Shown here piece after piece: positions 54,671-64,000 of a stretch of 64,000 nt of DNA (positions within the stretch are counted from its first letter, which is position 1; the number at the start of each line of letters is the position of its first letter). The stretch comes from Phytophthora colocasiae. Taxonomy: Eukaryota; Oomycota; Peronosporomycetes; Peronosporales; Peronosporaceae. The translations under genes were made by a program, and so were the position numbers. Under the pieces are notes generated by a model, which saw only the letters and a list, made by a program, of their open reading frames with translations, was not told where the DNA came from and did no database searches. The stretch lies in assembly GCA_018806915.1 (NCBI GenBank), contig JAGKQI010000078.1:1546736-1610735 (forward strand). The letters run 5' to 3'.

Positions 54671-55180
54671 TCAATTGTTCTTCTCTAATACCACTTCATT
54701 AGACATTTGGGATTTCAAAAGCAAAGTGATAACCGTAGCAATTGCACCAATGCTGACTAAAAAGGCGACAATAATGATCAAACTCTGGGCAAACAAGTAT
54801 CCACCCATCCCCATCCCACGTGTCATGGTCGGGTTCACACAAACGAACTTGACTCTTGGCTCGGATGTACGCGGGATCTGTGTTTCCAGCTAAAGCTTTC
54901 GCAAGACCAGAATTCTTCCCCAACCATACTGCAGATTCGGGTTTCCGCTGGAGTAAATGCTTCAGCTTGCTAAGACCGACAATTCTTTCTTTGTCTTCAT
55001 CGTAGTTGTCGTTGCTGCCTCCTTTGTCTATTTCGTTCGTGCTTTCCTTGAGGTTCCGGGGCATGTTGGTGTTAAAAGCGAGTTGATCTTTTTGATTGCT
55101 TGGGCGATTGCGATCAGGTGTCTAGAATGGAAGAAATGTTTACTACTTGGCAGTGAGAGCGAAAGCCAACAGTAGCACTA
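54671..55180 (-). pseudogene. Effector-like paralogue, signal peptide destroyed
   Basis: The central part matches the gene at 42092: RNLK (the RxLR-position motif), the acidic 'DEDKERI', then 'GLSKLK' and 'GNTDPAYIRA', in one frame down to about 54860. Upstream, the hydrophobic stretch 'LLLAFALTAK' runs into two stop codons (about 55145). Downstream, the conserved 'NPTMTRG' and membrane-like tail 'FLVSIGAIATVITLLLKSQM' lie in a different frame. At least two lesions make it inactive. Confidence 0.7.
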
Positions 55181-55524
55181 ATACAAATTATATCCTCCGT
55201 TACACGAAAGAGTCAAAATAACTTCTTGTCAACTACGTCCTTTCGCCGTTGTGGTGGATACATACCGTGCGGGAATGGAAGAGCGGAATTCAGCCAAATC
55301 GAACGTTGCTGTTTAATAGAATCTGAGAACTACAAATTCGCAGTGTATAGCCCAATTCTTGTGGAGCTTTACGCTGAGTTTCGACGTTTTGAATGATATG
55401 GATCGTGAGAACTTTGGAAACCAACTGGGAACAGGCTTCCGATGAAACTTTGAAAGCTGTGTCGAGCACTAGCGCGAAAAACGAATCTCTTTGTTTTGCA
55501 GTGACGGAAACAGAACTTTTGGAC

Positions 55525-55990
55525 CATGTTCCTTCCTGCCTTGGTTCCGTCAAGGTGACACTTGTTGTCTGAGTAAAGTTCCCAGCAGTTTCTACGCGAA
55601 TCAACTCGAAGTTGTCCAGTGGTTTGTATGCCAACCCTCTCTGAAGGCTGCACGGATATCGCGATGATGGAGTGCGGCATCGAACGGAGATTTCACCATG
55701 CTGAAAATGGCTACATTTCAATACTTCCGCAACTTGCACGCACAGAGCGGTGGAAGGTGCTGCCGCGCTTTAAGGTCGACTTGATATTGTGCAGTGGCTT
55801 GAGCTTGAAATTCTCGGATGGTACCAGTGTCTTTGATCTGCGCTGGTGTATGCTATGCAAATGGTTATCTTGACGTGGTAAAATGGCAAAGAAGGATGCG
55901 AGTACTAGTGAGGTGTGATGGATCTGCTGCTACAGCTAACGGCCATTTTACACGTGATGCAATCGTTGGATTCCAGTGTCAATAACTACG
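55525..55990 (+). pseudogene. Ankyrin-like pseudogene C, fragment
   Basis: Closely matches the last third of gene B at the DNA level, from the segment around 43530 to the segment around 43100. Examples are TCTACGCGAATCAACTCGAA and AAGGATGCGAGTACTAGTGA. Single-base indels and substitutions break the frame throughout. Confidence 0.85.
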
Positions 55991-56010
55991 TTGGAGCGAG
56001 CTGTAGAAGC

Positions 56011-56101
56011 GTAACAATTCTTATCACATAGGCACTGAAAAAAGTTATCGTATATGGTAACAATTCTTATCACATAGGCACTGAAAAAGTTATCATAATG
56101 A
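56011..56101. repeat. Two-copy 46-bp tandem repeat
   Basis: GTAACAATTCTTATCACATA starts at 56011 and again at 56057; each copy ends in GAAAAAGTTATC. A third partial AT-rich GTTA motif follows. Confidence 0.85.
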
Positions 56102-56181
56102 TTTTTTATGGTATGACAAAAGTTACGATATTTAATACCGTACATGACTACGGATATTTTCATACGCGTTAGAATACCTGG

Positions 56182-57540
56182 ATGACAATTCCGATACGAC
56201 TTCTGCGATCGCCTGTTCCGTTGCGCGCAACAATCTCCCTCCCTACGGCGACATCTGGCAGCTCATTTGCTACCTTTCCATCAACTGAGTTCTCATTGCC
56301 GGACATTTCGTTTGGAGCGCATTACGCGTGCAAGCTTAGTCATGAGTGGATCAGTCTCGTTGTTGGAATTCATAAGGAGAGAAAGCTACCAAAGAAGGTT
56401 TGTATCCTTTGCAAGAGTTGCTGCAGCTTGAACCAACATACAGAAAACTGGTGTTCATTCGCTCCATCCGCATAGAAGCTTCTTTTTGCTGGAATGTTCT
56501 GTCTTGAATTCAGTATGAGTTTCGTCCCAGTTTCCTGAAAACAAACATGATTTCCCACGATTTAGTTCAAACGGCAACAGAAAATGGAAACCTAGGGATA
56601 TTACTGCAGCTCCAAGACAAGCGACGCATTGCGAGTTGTTATCGAATGGGATCCAGAAAATATCTGCGATGCTGCTGGCAATTATGGACTATGGAGCGCT
56701 GTTCCTCATCTACGGCAACGGACAAAAAAATGGTGAAGGAAAGACGAACTATCGGGTGCTGGTTGGCGGTAGACTGTGCCTTCAGCCAGCACAATTGGAG
56801 ATAAAGTCAAGTGGTCCATTGAGAGTGAGCTTGGAGGAGACGAAATTGTGTTCTCACCGTGCTTCAGAGAAGGATTGGGAGACGCGCAAGGAGGAAGTTA
56901 TACAGGTACCTCCTCGACAGAGAAGTTTTGGTGATATCCAAACAATGTCCATTCGTGCAGTTCACCAGGCGGTCATACTGGGAGATGGGCGACCTTGACT
57001 TTGTCCAATGAAAGCTTCTACGACAAGGTCTGACACATTTCAATTCTTTGGTCCAGGAAAAGCGATGTTCTCGGCTGCACAATATGGAGACAACTCCATA
57101 TCTCGTCTCATGTGGCTTTTACGAGCAGTACGCAGACAACCAGAAAGGTATTACTCTCTTCAAGCAGATATGATACCGTATCACTAAGAGAGAATAATCC
57201 ATTTTCATTTTCGAAATCACGATCTGAGAACGACTTCCCATGCGGTTGCTGCTGTCTCAATGGTCATCTCAAAGTGCTACAATTTTTTTGCAAAGTAACT
57301 GAAAACCGAACCGAGCCGAAGCTCCAGCAGAAGCACGACGAAAGTGCAGGATACAATCGGTGCTCGACGATTGGCTATGGATGGAGCTGCAGCCAACTTG
57401 GGCATTTGGGTGTTGTAGAAATGCAGGGTCTCCAAAAATGTATTGTTATTGAAAAAAGGGTATTATGTGTAGGGGACAATAAGAGGAGGGATGGCCATCT
57501 CAATATTTGGCACTTGTACGCAATATATTGAAAAGGGGGT
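56182..57540 (+). pseudogene. Ankyrin-like pseudogene D, heavily decayed
   Basis: Short coding-like pieces in changing frames: 'HDLVQTATENGNLGILLQL' (56556-56612), a hydrophilic middle, and 'RLAMDGAAANLGIWV' (57374-57418), which is the family repeat signature. Many stops lie between. The boundaries are approximate. Confidence 0.55.
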
Positions 57541-57839
57541 CTCTATCTACTTGCTTTCCAGATTAAGAACTGACAGTTTTAGAGATCTGCTTCTTCTTCG
57601 TTGTTCGTCCTCAACTGCGCGTTTCACGGCGTTCGAAATCACTTCTGTCCGTCACTAAGTCCCAGTTCATCTTCAGGTAAAGTAAAGGTCTCGAGCGTCT
57701 CATGACTGATGCTTTTCCGCGAAGATACCCAGCATGCACTTAATCTTGGAGAAAAGACGGCTCTACTTGTACCGAAGTGGCTGGCAGCCACGTGAGATCC
57801 AGGTATGTTGATAGCACTCCTTTACGCGCATTGCAGCTT
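57541..57839. other. Unassigned stretch
   Basis: About 300 bp. No gene, repeat or element end was recognised. Confidence 0.4.
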
Positions 57840-58210
57840 TCGAATGTTGATCAGACTCCATCACTCACAAGTTTCATCCTAACTAAAGCCGCATGCGTAG
57901 TACGGGAGTCCTTATCGACAAACATGTCCATAGTGACGGGGATTCGTTGTCGAACGCAATGCTCCAGCACTCGCTCATAGTCTGCGGTGGCGCAGATGCG
58001 AGATGAGGTTATGATAGCCGCGACTTCGGTCCTGAAAGATGAAGGTGTTGCATCCGTTGCAGGTTCTTACTCCGCTTGTTTGCAATCTCGATACATCAAC
58101 ATGAACAGATCTCCTTTTGTTCGAGAGACCAGGCCTAAGGTAGCCATGTGATGACGAGGGTGAACAAGTTGAGGCAGAAGAGTGTTGGACTTGGTTCTGC
58201 AAAATCGGGA
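57840..58210 (-). pseudogene. BED-type zinc-finger / hAT-like transposase remnant
   Basis: The minus strand encodes 'CNGCNTFIFQDRSRGYHNLI' and then 'SHLRHR', fitting a BED-like finger (two Cys, two His) of hAT-type transposases. After a frame change comes 'DYERVLEHCVRQRIPVTMDM', typical of the region after the finger. Stops on both sides show decay. Confidence 0.5.
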
Positions 58211-58547
58211 AATGCCAGCATGAGAGTGAAGCTGTGGTCCCGGCATGGTATAACGCCCACCGGAGAGGTTTCTGAGGACTGCTTTACTTCCTCGACTCTT
58301 ACCGATTGGGAACCGGGAATTGTCATGAGGAAGCGTAATGATGTGTCAGCTTGAGCATCATACGATGGCTACTTGCTCATTGCGCTGGTACTCGTTTGAT
58401 GCCAGTACCTGACAACGACCTAATGAGTATTGCCCCTCATATGAGTACTTCTTTGTCGGGTGTGTAGCCATTTGATGCAGGTCATAGCTACAATTTCAGA
58501 TGTAGCCCAAATGGTGAAGCGTTAACACTCACTTTCGAATTTGCTAC

Positions 58548-60590
58548 ATGTCAGTTATCAGTACAACTCGCCGTGTAATGCATCTTCCAAGTAAAGCTCC
58601 AACCAATCCTCCCAGATGGGGTCGCCTCAATTATCTCGAATTTCCTCACATCCCCGACGTCTCCTCGCGAGTGCATATCAAATCTGGACCCTTTGGATCT
58701 GTTGGCGCTAGTGAATTTGATTTGGGCGAAAAGCGCTTCAAGAACGCCGCAAAAGTGATCAATGAGAGTATGACAAGACTTTCTCCAATGCGAACTCATT
58801 ATTATCGATGGGAATTCAGTTAAGCTCTGCTACAAGCAGTACGTCGTGGAGACCGTGGAATGGTCGAGTGGCTAGAGATTCATTTTCCAAGGTGCTCCTG
58901 AGTGACTTGCTCGTGGTTGGTTGAGGCGATACTCGCGTCGTGGATTTGGCTTTGGTTGTTGCAGTCTTCGCTGCCAGGATCGAGGGAAGAGAGGCATTTC
59001 CGTGGCAGCAGTAAAGCTCTGGACAATGCATCAAGCAATGGTCATTGGGATGTGGTGCACTGGTTAGTTGAGAATACCAGTGGCACAACGTTTAGAGGTA
59101 CTAGTCTGCTGACTATCTCTGTGCGTACAAACAATCTGAAAGAATTGACGTGACTGCTGGGAAAAACAATACTACCTCGCAATGAATACGATTGGATTTC
59201 AAAAATTCCGGAATGTACTGAAGAAGAGTGGCCGACCGGAAAGAAAATGTCTTCGTCTGTCTGATGCGACGGTTTGACTTGGCGGCAGCAAGTTAAGCTT
59301 TGAATCAAGCTGCGCAACATGACGATATTCATTTTGCGAAAGAGGTGTTGGGTCAGTGTTATCGCATTGCACGATATGCGTGCTCTTCGTTATGCAGCGC
59401 CTAAACTGCTAGCAAGCATGGACGTGTTGCTATTCTGCGGTGGCTTTTAAAAGGAGTCTTCATGCGCATGGCATATGTGATGATCTGTCTGATGTCATGT
59501 TTGCAGCGGCGGAAAACGGTCAGAGTCGAAGTGGTGGAAGTGGCTTTGCGAAAAAGTATACAGAGAAATATTCCGTGTATCTCTTCCTAAAGAAAGGAGT
59601 TTCAAGCTATTCAACGGTTGTGCATTTTGCAATGGATAATGATGCTACGCTATGACATCTTGAAGTGTTTCAAAGTACTGCAAAACGCCAAGCTTGACGA
59701 TCGTCATGGCAACCGCAATGCACACTTTTACCGGGCAATGAATGCGGCTGCTACCATGGGTAAATATCGATGTTGTGAAGTGGCTACACTTTAATCGATC
59801 CGAGGGATGCACGAAAGACGCTAATGGATGCAGCTGCTTATAATGGACACTTGAGGTGGTCAAGTGATTGAAGTCAGAATCGTTCAAGAAGGGTGTAGTT
59901 CTTGGTCACTGATATATGGTCAGTTTCAAGGAGTTCCACAAGAATTCGAACGACATGGCATCGAACGAGTTTTACAAGAAGCAACTCGAGATTATCCAGT
60001 GGATGTATCGAAGCAGTGGATCTGGAAACATCCATAGCGCGATGGATGGAAGCTGCAATAGTGAGAATCTGGAGATGTTGAAATGGCTGTTGCATGAGAA
60101 TACCAACGCTGGTTTTACATCCCAGGCGATAGTATGGCTTGCAGCGATCGGTCAATCGAACACTCTCGCGAGGTTTGGCTATGGAAAACACAACACGGCA
60201 ATGGATGACGCGGACACCTGGATATAGTGAAATGGCTACACGTGCGAATGGGCATTTAGATGTATTGAAATGGCTACATGACAATTTATTCGGTCGGAAG
60301 GATGCACTGCTGATGCTACGGACAATGCCTGCCTCTTCAGGGGATTTCAAAATGGTCAAGTGGTTACTCTAGCCTTTACGGCTCTAGTGAAAGCTGCGAA
60401 GAATGGACATTTGCGCCTTGGTCTCGATATCTTGCACCTCATTGTGCACCCCACGAACTCGTTAGTCAGGCGTCTCGGTGAAGCTCTAAAACAACAGCGA
60501 GCGTTTCGAGGTGGTGCTCTTCTTATACAGTTTGAGTCTAAACTGTGGAGATGGCGTTCGGAATTCAATCGGTAATTAGTCATTGCGGCT
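58548..60590 (+). pseudogene. Ankyrin-like pseudogene E, near full length but decayed
   Basis: Pieces follow the order of genes A and B. At 58778-58818 comes 'LSPMRTHYYRWEFS' (compare 'QTERHYYRWAFS' of gene A). Next is 'SSKALDNASSNGHWDVVHWL' (59011-59070), then 'DVMFAAAENGQ' (59488-59522). The distal repeats 'LHVRMGI', 'HLDVLKWLHDNLFG' (60253-60294) and 'ALVKAAKNGHLR' follow. Frames change at least ten times. Confidence 0.75.
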
Positions 60591-60599
60591 CTTCACTTC

Positions 60600-61600
60600 C
60601 CAGGGGCTGATACTGAAGCTTAGTGAGTTGGTTTGCTTTGTCCAGCAGGTTTTCTCCAGTGAGATCACCCTACCAGGATGTAGACAAAAGAACATCTAAG
60701 CCTTAATCCCCACATACCAAACGTAAGGACAAACGAGAACACGACATGGAACCTGACGAGAGTCGTGCGATCCATTCTGACTCAGGATCACTTAGGGACG
60801 ATACTACCCGATGCTTGCGCTCAAGCTGTACATGGCCTTCTTCCTGGGAATCCGGTGATGTCGAGTATCGTGGGAGACATTCTGACTGAAGAATTTACTG
60901 TCAATCCAAACGTGAACAGCTTCTGGCACTTCCAGACGCTGTACTTACGCTTACTGGCGAGTCTTCCAACCAAAAGTGGACACTTACTCGGGTGTCAATT
61001 TCTTCCTTGAAGCTGGAGGTCGCTGGAATGCTGTAGCTGTAGCCTCGTTGCTTGACAAAGTGATGGCCCAAGCGCGAGGAAAGACGCTCATGCAAGCAGA
61101 AATCTGTTGGATTCGCTACGTTTCACCTAAGCTACGCGAGCTTTAGCCAGCAACACGCACCAGTTTTGGTCAGAATAGCTGTATGAAGACATCTAGAAGG
61201 CGCTTTTGCCATCTACAATGTGTCTCAAAACACGTCATCTAAGATCCCTCTCCAGTGTCAGGTCTCAGCACTTCGGCATCCAGTGGTTACGAGTTCTGTA
61301 AGCACTGCTTATCGTCCTTTGGATCACTCCTGGAACAAGTACCACAAGTGGGGATCAAACCTGCTACCCCATCACTTCTGGAGCGAGGAGTGGATGCGTT
61401 TTTCAAGAAAGAATACGCAGACAGAAAGGACCAAGTGATCACTACATGTATTTTAACAATTCTTACACTGTTTGAAGCTATTTCTTCATTGGTGACTGAA
61501 ATCACTCAACACTATACGTGTTCTACGGTAAAATCCCGTAAAACTTCTACCTTCATCATGAACGGATCCTTCATCCTCAGCGTTGCCACCTCTACGCGGT
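60600..61600 (+). pseudogene. Unrecognised broken coding region
   Basis: Coding-like text on the plus strand: 'GDILTEEFTVNPNVNSFWHF' (about 60868-60927) and, in another frame, 'DTYSGVNFFLEAGG' with 'LLDKVMAQARGKTLMQAEIC' (about 60980-61110), ending at TAG 61144-61146. I do not recognise the family. The part after 61150 shows nothing supported. Confidence 0.35.
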
Positions 61601-63075
61601 GACAACCTGTCCACTCACTTCTTCAGAACGGAGGCGACTCACCAGACAGGAAACCACAAGCTTCAACTCAGGTAAAGCCAAGTTGCGTCCCACACATACT
61701 CGCGGCCCAGTACCGGAATGATGCGAACGTCGTAGATGAAACAGGTAGCAACAGCCGATTCTTTGTCCAGGAATCGTTCCGGCACGAACACGGCATCCGA
61801 CCCCACACATTTTCTGAATCGAGCGACAGGAAGTAAATCGACAGCAGCACAGCGGACTCTGCAGGGACAAACGTGCCATCAGGAAGCACGGTATCACGGG
61901 AGCAATAGTATGGAATTGTCAGGACAATGAAGGAGGGAATAGACGCAAAAGTTCGCGAATAGTTTGCCTCTGGGTAAGGAAGTTCTTGAATTTGATCCAT
62001 GGACGGCACATAACTTTCTCCGATTTGACGAGCTGGCAGGGCTTTAAGAAGAAGTTCCTCGCGTAGTTTATCGCTTACGCGGATTTTCGTACAACATGTG
62101 CAGTAGCCAACTCAAAGCGTCTGCGGTTGTGTCTCGACCAGCAATCATACCAGCAGGTGCGGCGTTCTGCCCGGAGGATCCCAGTCGATTGTGATATCGC
62201 ATCCACTCGCGCGTCCATAGTATCGAGAATAATTGATACGATATCTTTGCCGTTCTGGTTCAGTGTTTCCCTTCGTTGTGTCCTGTTGGGTACGGCGCTT
62301 TTCAATCGTGAATGAGATGGGTATCCGCGGGGAATTTTGTTGATCACCACCGCCGTTCTCGGGAACGACGCTCACTGCCTACAATTTCAACCAGCGTTTG
62401 ATCTTCCAGAACCAAACCGGATACGTGAACCGATCCGTGCAGATGTGATGAGTAGGCCTCGTTGAATACGACTTCAAATGGATGATCGTTGGTGGAGCTC
62501 AAATTTCCAAGCTTCTGCCCAAAGCCAAGTCTCCGCGAACGTCTCGAGAGCATGAATTTGTTCGTGCTTTACCTTGTACTTATCAGCCGCTTTTCCCGTC
62601 TGACTGGCCTCGTTCATATTATTCGCGGTTAGCGAATGTTTCTTCTTACTACAGGTGTCATGAATTCCCGCAAAGCTCGACTACTGAAGAGGTTCACAGG
62701 CACTTTCCGGTGAGTATTTCCAACGATCCCCACTGACGAGCAAGATTTGCCGTCCCCCATATAGTCCGAGAAGACATGTAAGTGTCAATTCCCTTGCAAA
62801 AGTTGCTCGACTGGAGTTTCAAAACCTGTTCCAAATGCTCCAGTTTGGCTTCATATGTAGACCAGTGGGTTTTTGCCGACCAATCAAAACGGCATAAGGT
62901 TGGCCATCCCGTTCCTGGAAGCAATCAGACTGTCAGTCATAAGTTTCGTATTCCATTGGAGACCATCTCCAGTGTATTCCCGGTATAATGGGACCCCAGG
63001 GAGAAACGGGATTTCCCGACATCTTTTTGCGGAGGGGTTTTTCACTTTCTTCCAACTATGGTAAAGTGTTGCGAC
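61600..63075 (-). pseudogene. Cytochrome P450 pseudogene
   Basis: The minus strand carries, in order: a Pro-rich N-terminal piece ('REIPFLPGVPLYREY', about 63015), 'LEHLEQVLKLQSSNFCKG' (about 62830), 'FGQKLGNLSS' (about 62520), the I-helix 'AGRDTTADALSWLLHMLYEN' (about 62140-62085), a damaged K-helix, 'DTVLPDGTFVPAESAVLLSI' (about 61890) and the haem-binding 'GPRVCVGRNLALPELK' with its Cys at about 61695. Frames change repeatedly, and the ExxR of the K-helix is not intact. It is a haem monooxygenase gene that has lost function. Confidence 0.8.
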
Positions 63076-63334
63076 CACCAGTCACCTGGCTTTTTAAAAC
63101 CGAGTAGAATGGAGTTAAGGCTAAGTTCATGTCAGAGGCATCCAAAGTGGAAGCATGGTTGTGCTTGCTGGGAAGTCAGTTGTGGATCAGTGGAAGGTTA
63201 CCTAAGAGTCATTTCGAAAGTGGCTTCATCTGCATGAAGCAGGTCAGCCAATCATCGAGCAAAAAAATGTACAGCCGCTGCAAAGTACCTCACTCGCCCC
63301 CACTTGCTAAAGGTACTGTACCTCTCTACACTAG

Positions 63335-64000
63335 AGGCTCTGACGGTTATGGTGTTTCGTGCGTTGTGGAATGCTGCGCTTCCCGGGCCTGGTGTATCGC
63401 CTGGCGAACAAGCGGTCGATGAGCAAAGGCGTCATGGGTGTGGACTACCCGTCTGTATGGAAGAGGAGGACGGGGTTTCCTCGACTGTGACGTGAATCTA
63501 CACCTCAGCAAGCGCGTCTTGCCTATACGGTATGGAGCTCGCGCGCGTTGGCACTTCACTACTTTACGTAATTGTCCACGTTACTACGTAATGGTTTACA
63601 ATATGTAGTGCCAATGGTAATTTGTCTGGCGAGCCATCAAGAACCGGCGTATGGTAGTTGTAGGCTCCCAAACGATCCGCTATCGCCATGCCATCCCGCC
63701 ATTCCACGCGTACGAGATCTAGGAACGCAGGTGGTGTAATGCTGGGACGACGACTGGATTTATCTCTTGCACCAGTTTCAAGGGCCCACTACTGGCGACA
63801 GTATGCCGAGGGGTTGTGCATTGGCGTCGTGATGAAAGGGCGACGTCGAGTGTCTCACAACAAGATCCTTGCCGAAGTGAGCGACGGTGGGATGATCCGA
63901 AGCTCCTAAGGAAGTACCGGACGTGGTGAAGAGCTTTTTGGATTGGGATAGTGCGTCCCTTGCTGTCGGTATGCGTGAAGCTGGCAAGGAAGCAGAAATG
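63335..64000 (+). pseudogene. THEM6-like pseudogene, paralogue of 12487-13232
   Basis: Pieces match the intact gene: 'MVFRALWNAAL' (63349-63381), 'GVDYPSVWKRRTGFLDCDVN' (about 63437-63497), 'NRRM', 'IRYRHAIPPFHAYEI' (about 63678-63721) and later segments in other frames. Several shifts and stops occur. It continues past the right edge of the window. Confidence 0.8.

Noticed and set aside
55081..55280. Intact signal peptide for the effector paralogue
   Set aside because: The hydrophobic stretch runs into two stop codons and is not in frame with the RNLK part.
1..64000. CRISPR arrays, bacterial operons, rRNA or tRNA genes
   Set aside because: None seen; repeats are LTRs, inverted ends and short tandem units, and genes have spliceosomal introns.

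Overview
The window looks like nuclear DNA of an oomycete, most likely a Phytophthora-like plant pathogen. The evidence is short GT-AG introns (about 47-85 nt), a secreted RxLR-dEER-type effector with a paralogue, a family of ankyrin-like proteins with the repeat signature 'GCTT.AMD.AA..GHL.VV.WLH', and dense Copia, Gypsy, Tc1, pogo, Harbinger and Crypton elements of types common in oomycetes. There are no prokaryotic operons, CRISPR arrays or rRNA/tRNA genes.

Layout. 1-3.6 kb: a decayed Crypton recombinase cut by the window edge, then a PIF/Harbinger transposon with a broken transposase (+) and a spliced Myb/SANT-like partner gene (-). 3.6-4.2 kb: a TA-flanked MITE. 5.0-18.0 kb: a gene-dense island: a 12-exon coiled-coil protein with a zinc-finger N-terminus and an F-box-like segment (a pogo-like element sits in one intron), mitochondrial Lon protease, a THEM6-like hotdog protein, a double PX protein whose RING finger is split by the second PX domain, and a P2C-type (Na+/K+-ATPase-like) cation pump with changed ion-site residues. 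The pump is transcribed divergently from an ankyrin gene across a spacer with four copies of a TCGTACGGCG motif.

18.7-28.6 kb: ankyrin gene A, cut in two by a Copia element (Copia-1, target duplication ACTTA). The 3' LTR of Copia-1 holds a Tc1 element, and beside it lies a 0.8-kb inverted copy of the downstream ankyrin DNA joined to a Tc1 fragment at a 3-nt microhomology. 28.9-36.2 kb: a pogo-like element split by Copia-2 (identical LTRs, target duplication CGTAC). Copia-2 carries, antisense to pol, an intact ORF joining a chromodomain to a putative cysteine-protease domain. 36.2-41.6 kb: Copia-3, with identical LTRs but a frameshifted coding region. Copia-1 and Copia-2 have primer-binding sites matching the anticodon arm of initiator tRNA-Met, and the gag ATG lies inside that site.

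42.1-54.5 kb: an effector-like gene with signal peptide, RILK and a dEER-like motif, whose 3' end has become a large palindrome; then ankyrin gene B, split by a 9.8-kb Gypsy element (target duplication GAAG). 54.6-64 kb: a gene graveyard with an effector paralogue, three ankyrin pseudogenes, a BED/hAT-like remnant, a cytochrome P450 pseudogene and a pseudogene copy of the THEM6-like gene.

The window is thus a conserved housekeeping island beside a fast-changing, transposon-nested region holding effector and ankyrin paralogues. The strongest novelty candidates are the antisense chromodomain-protease ORF in Copia-2, the PX-split RING protein, and the record of aberrant repair around the Tc1 element.
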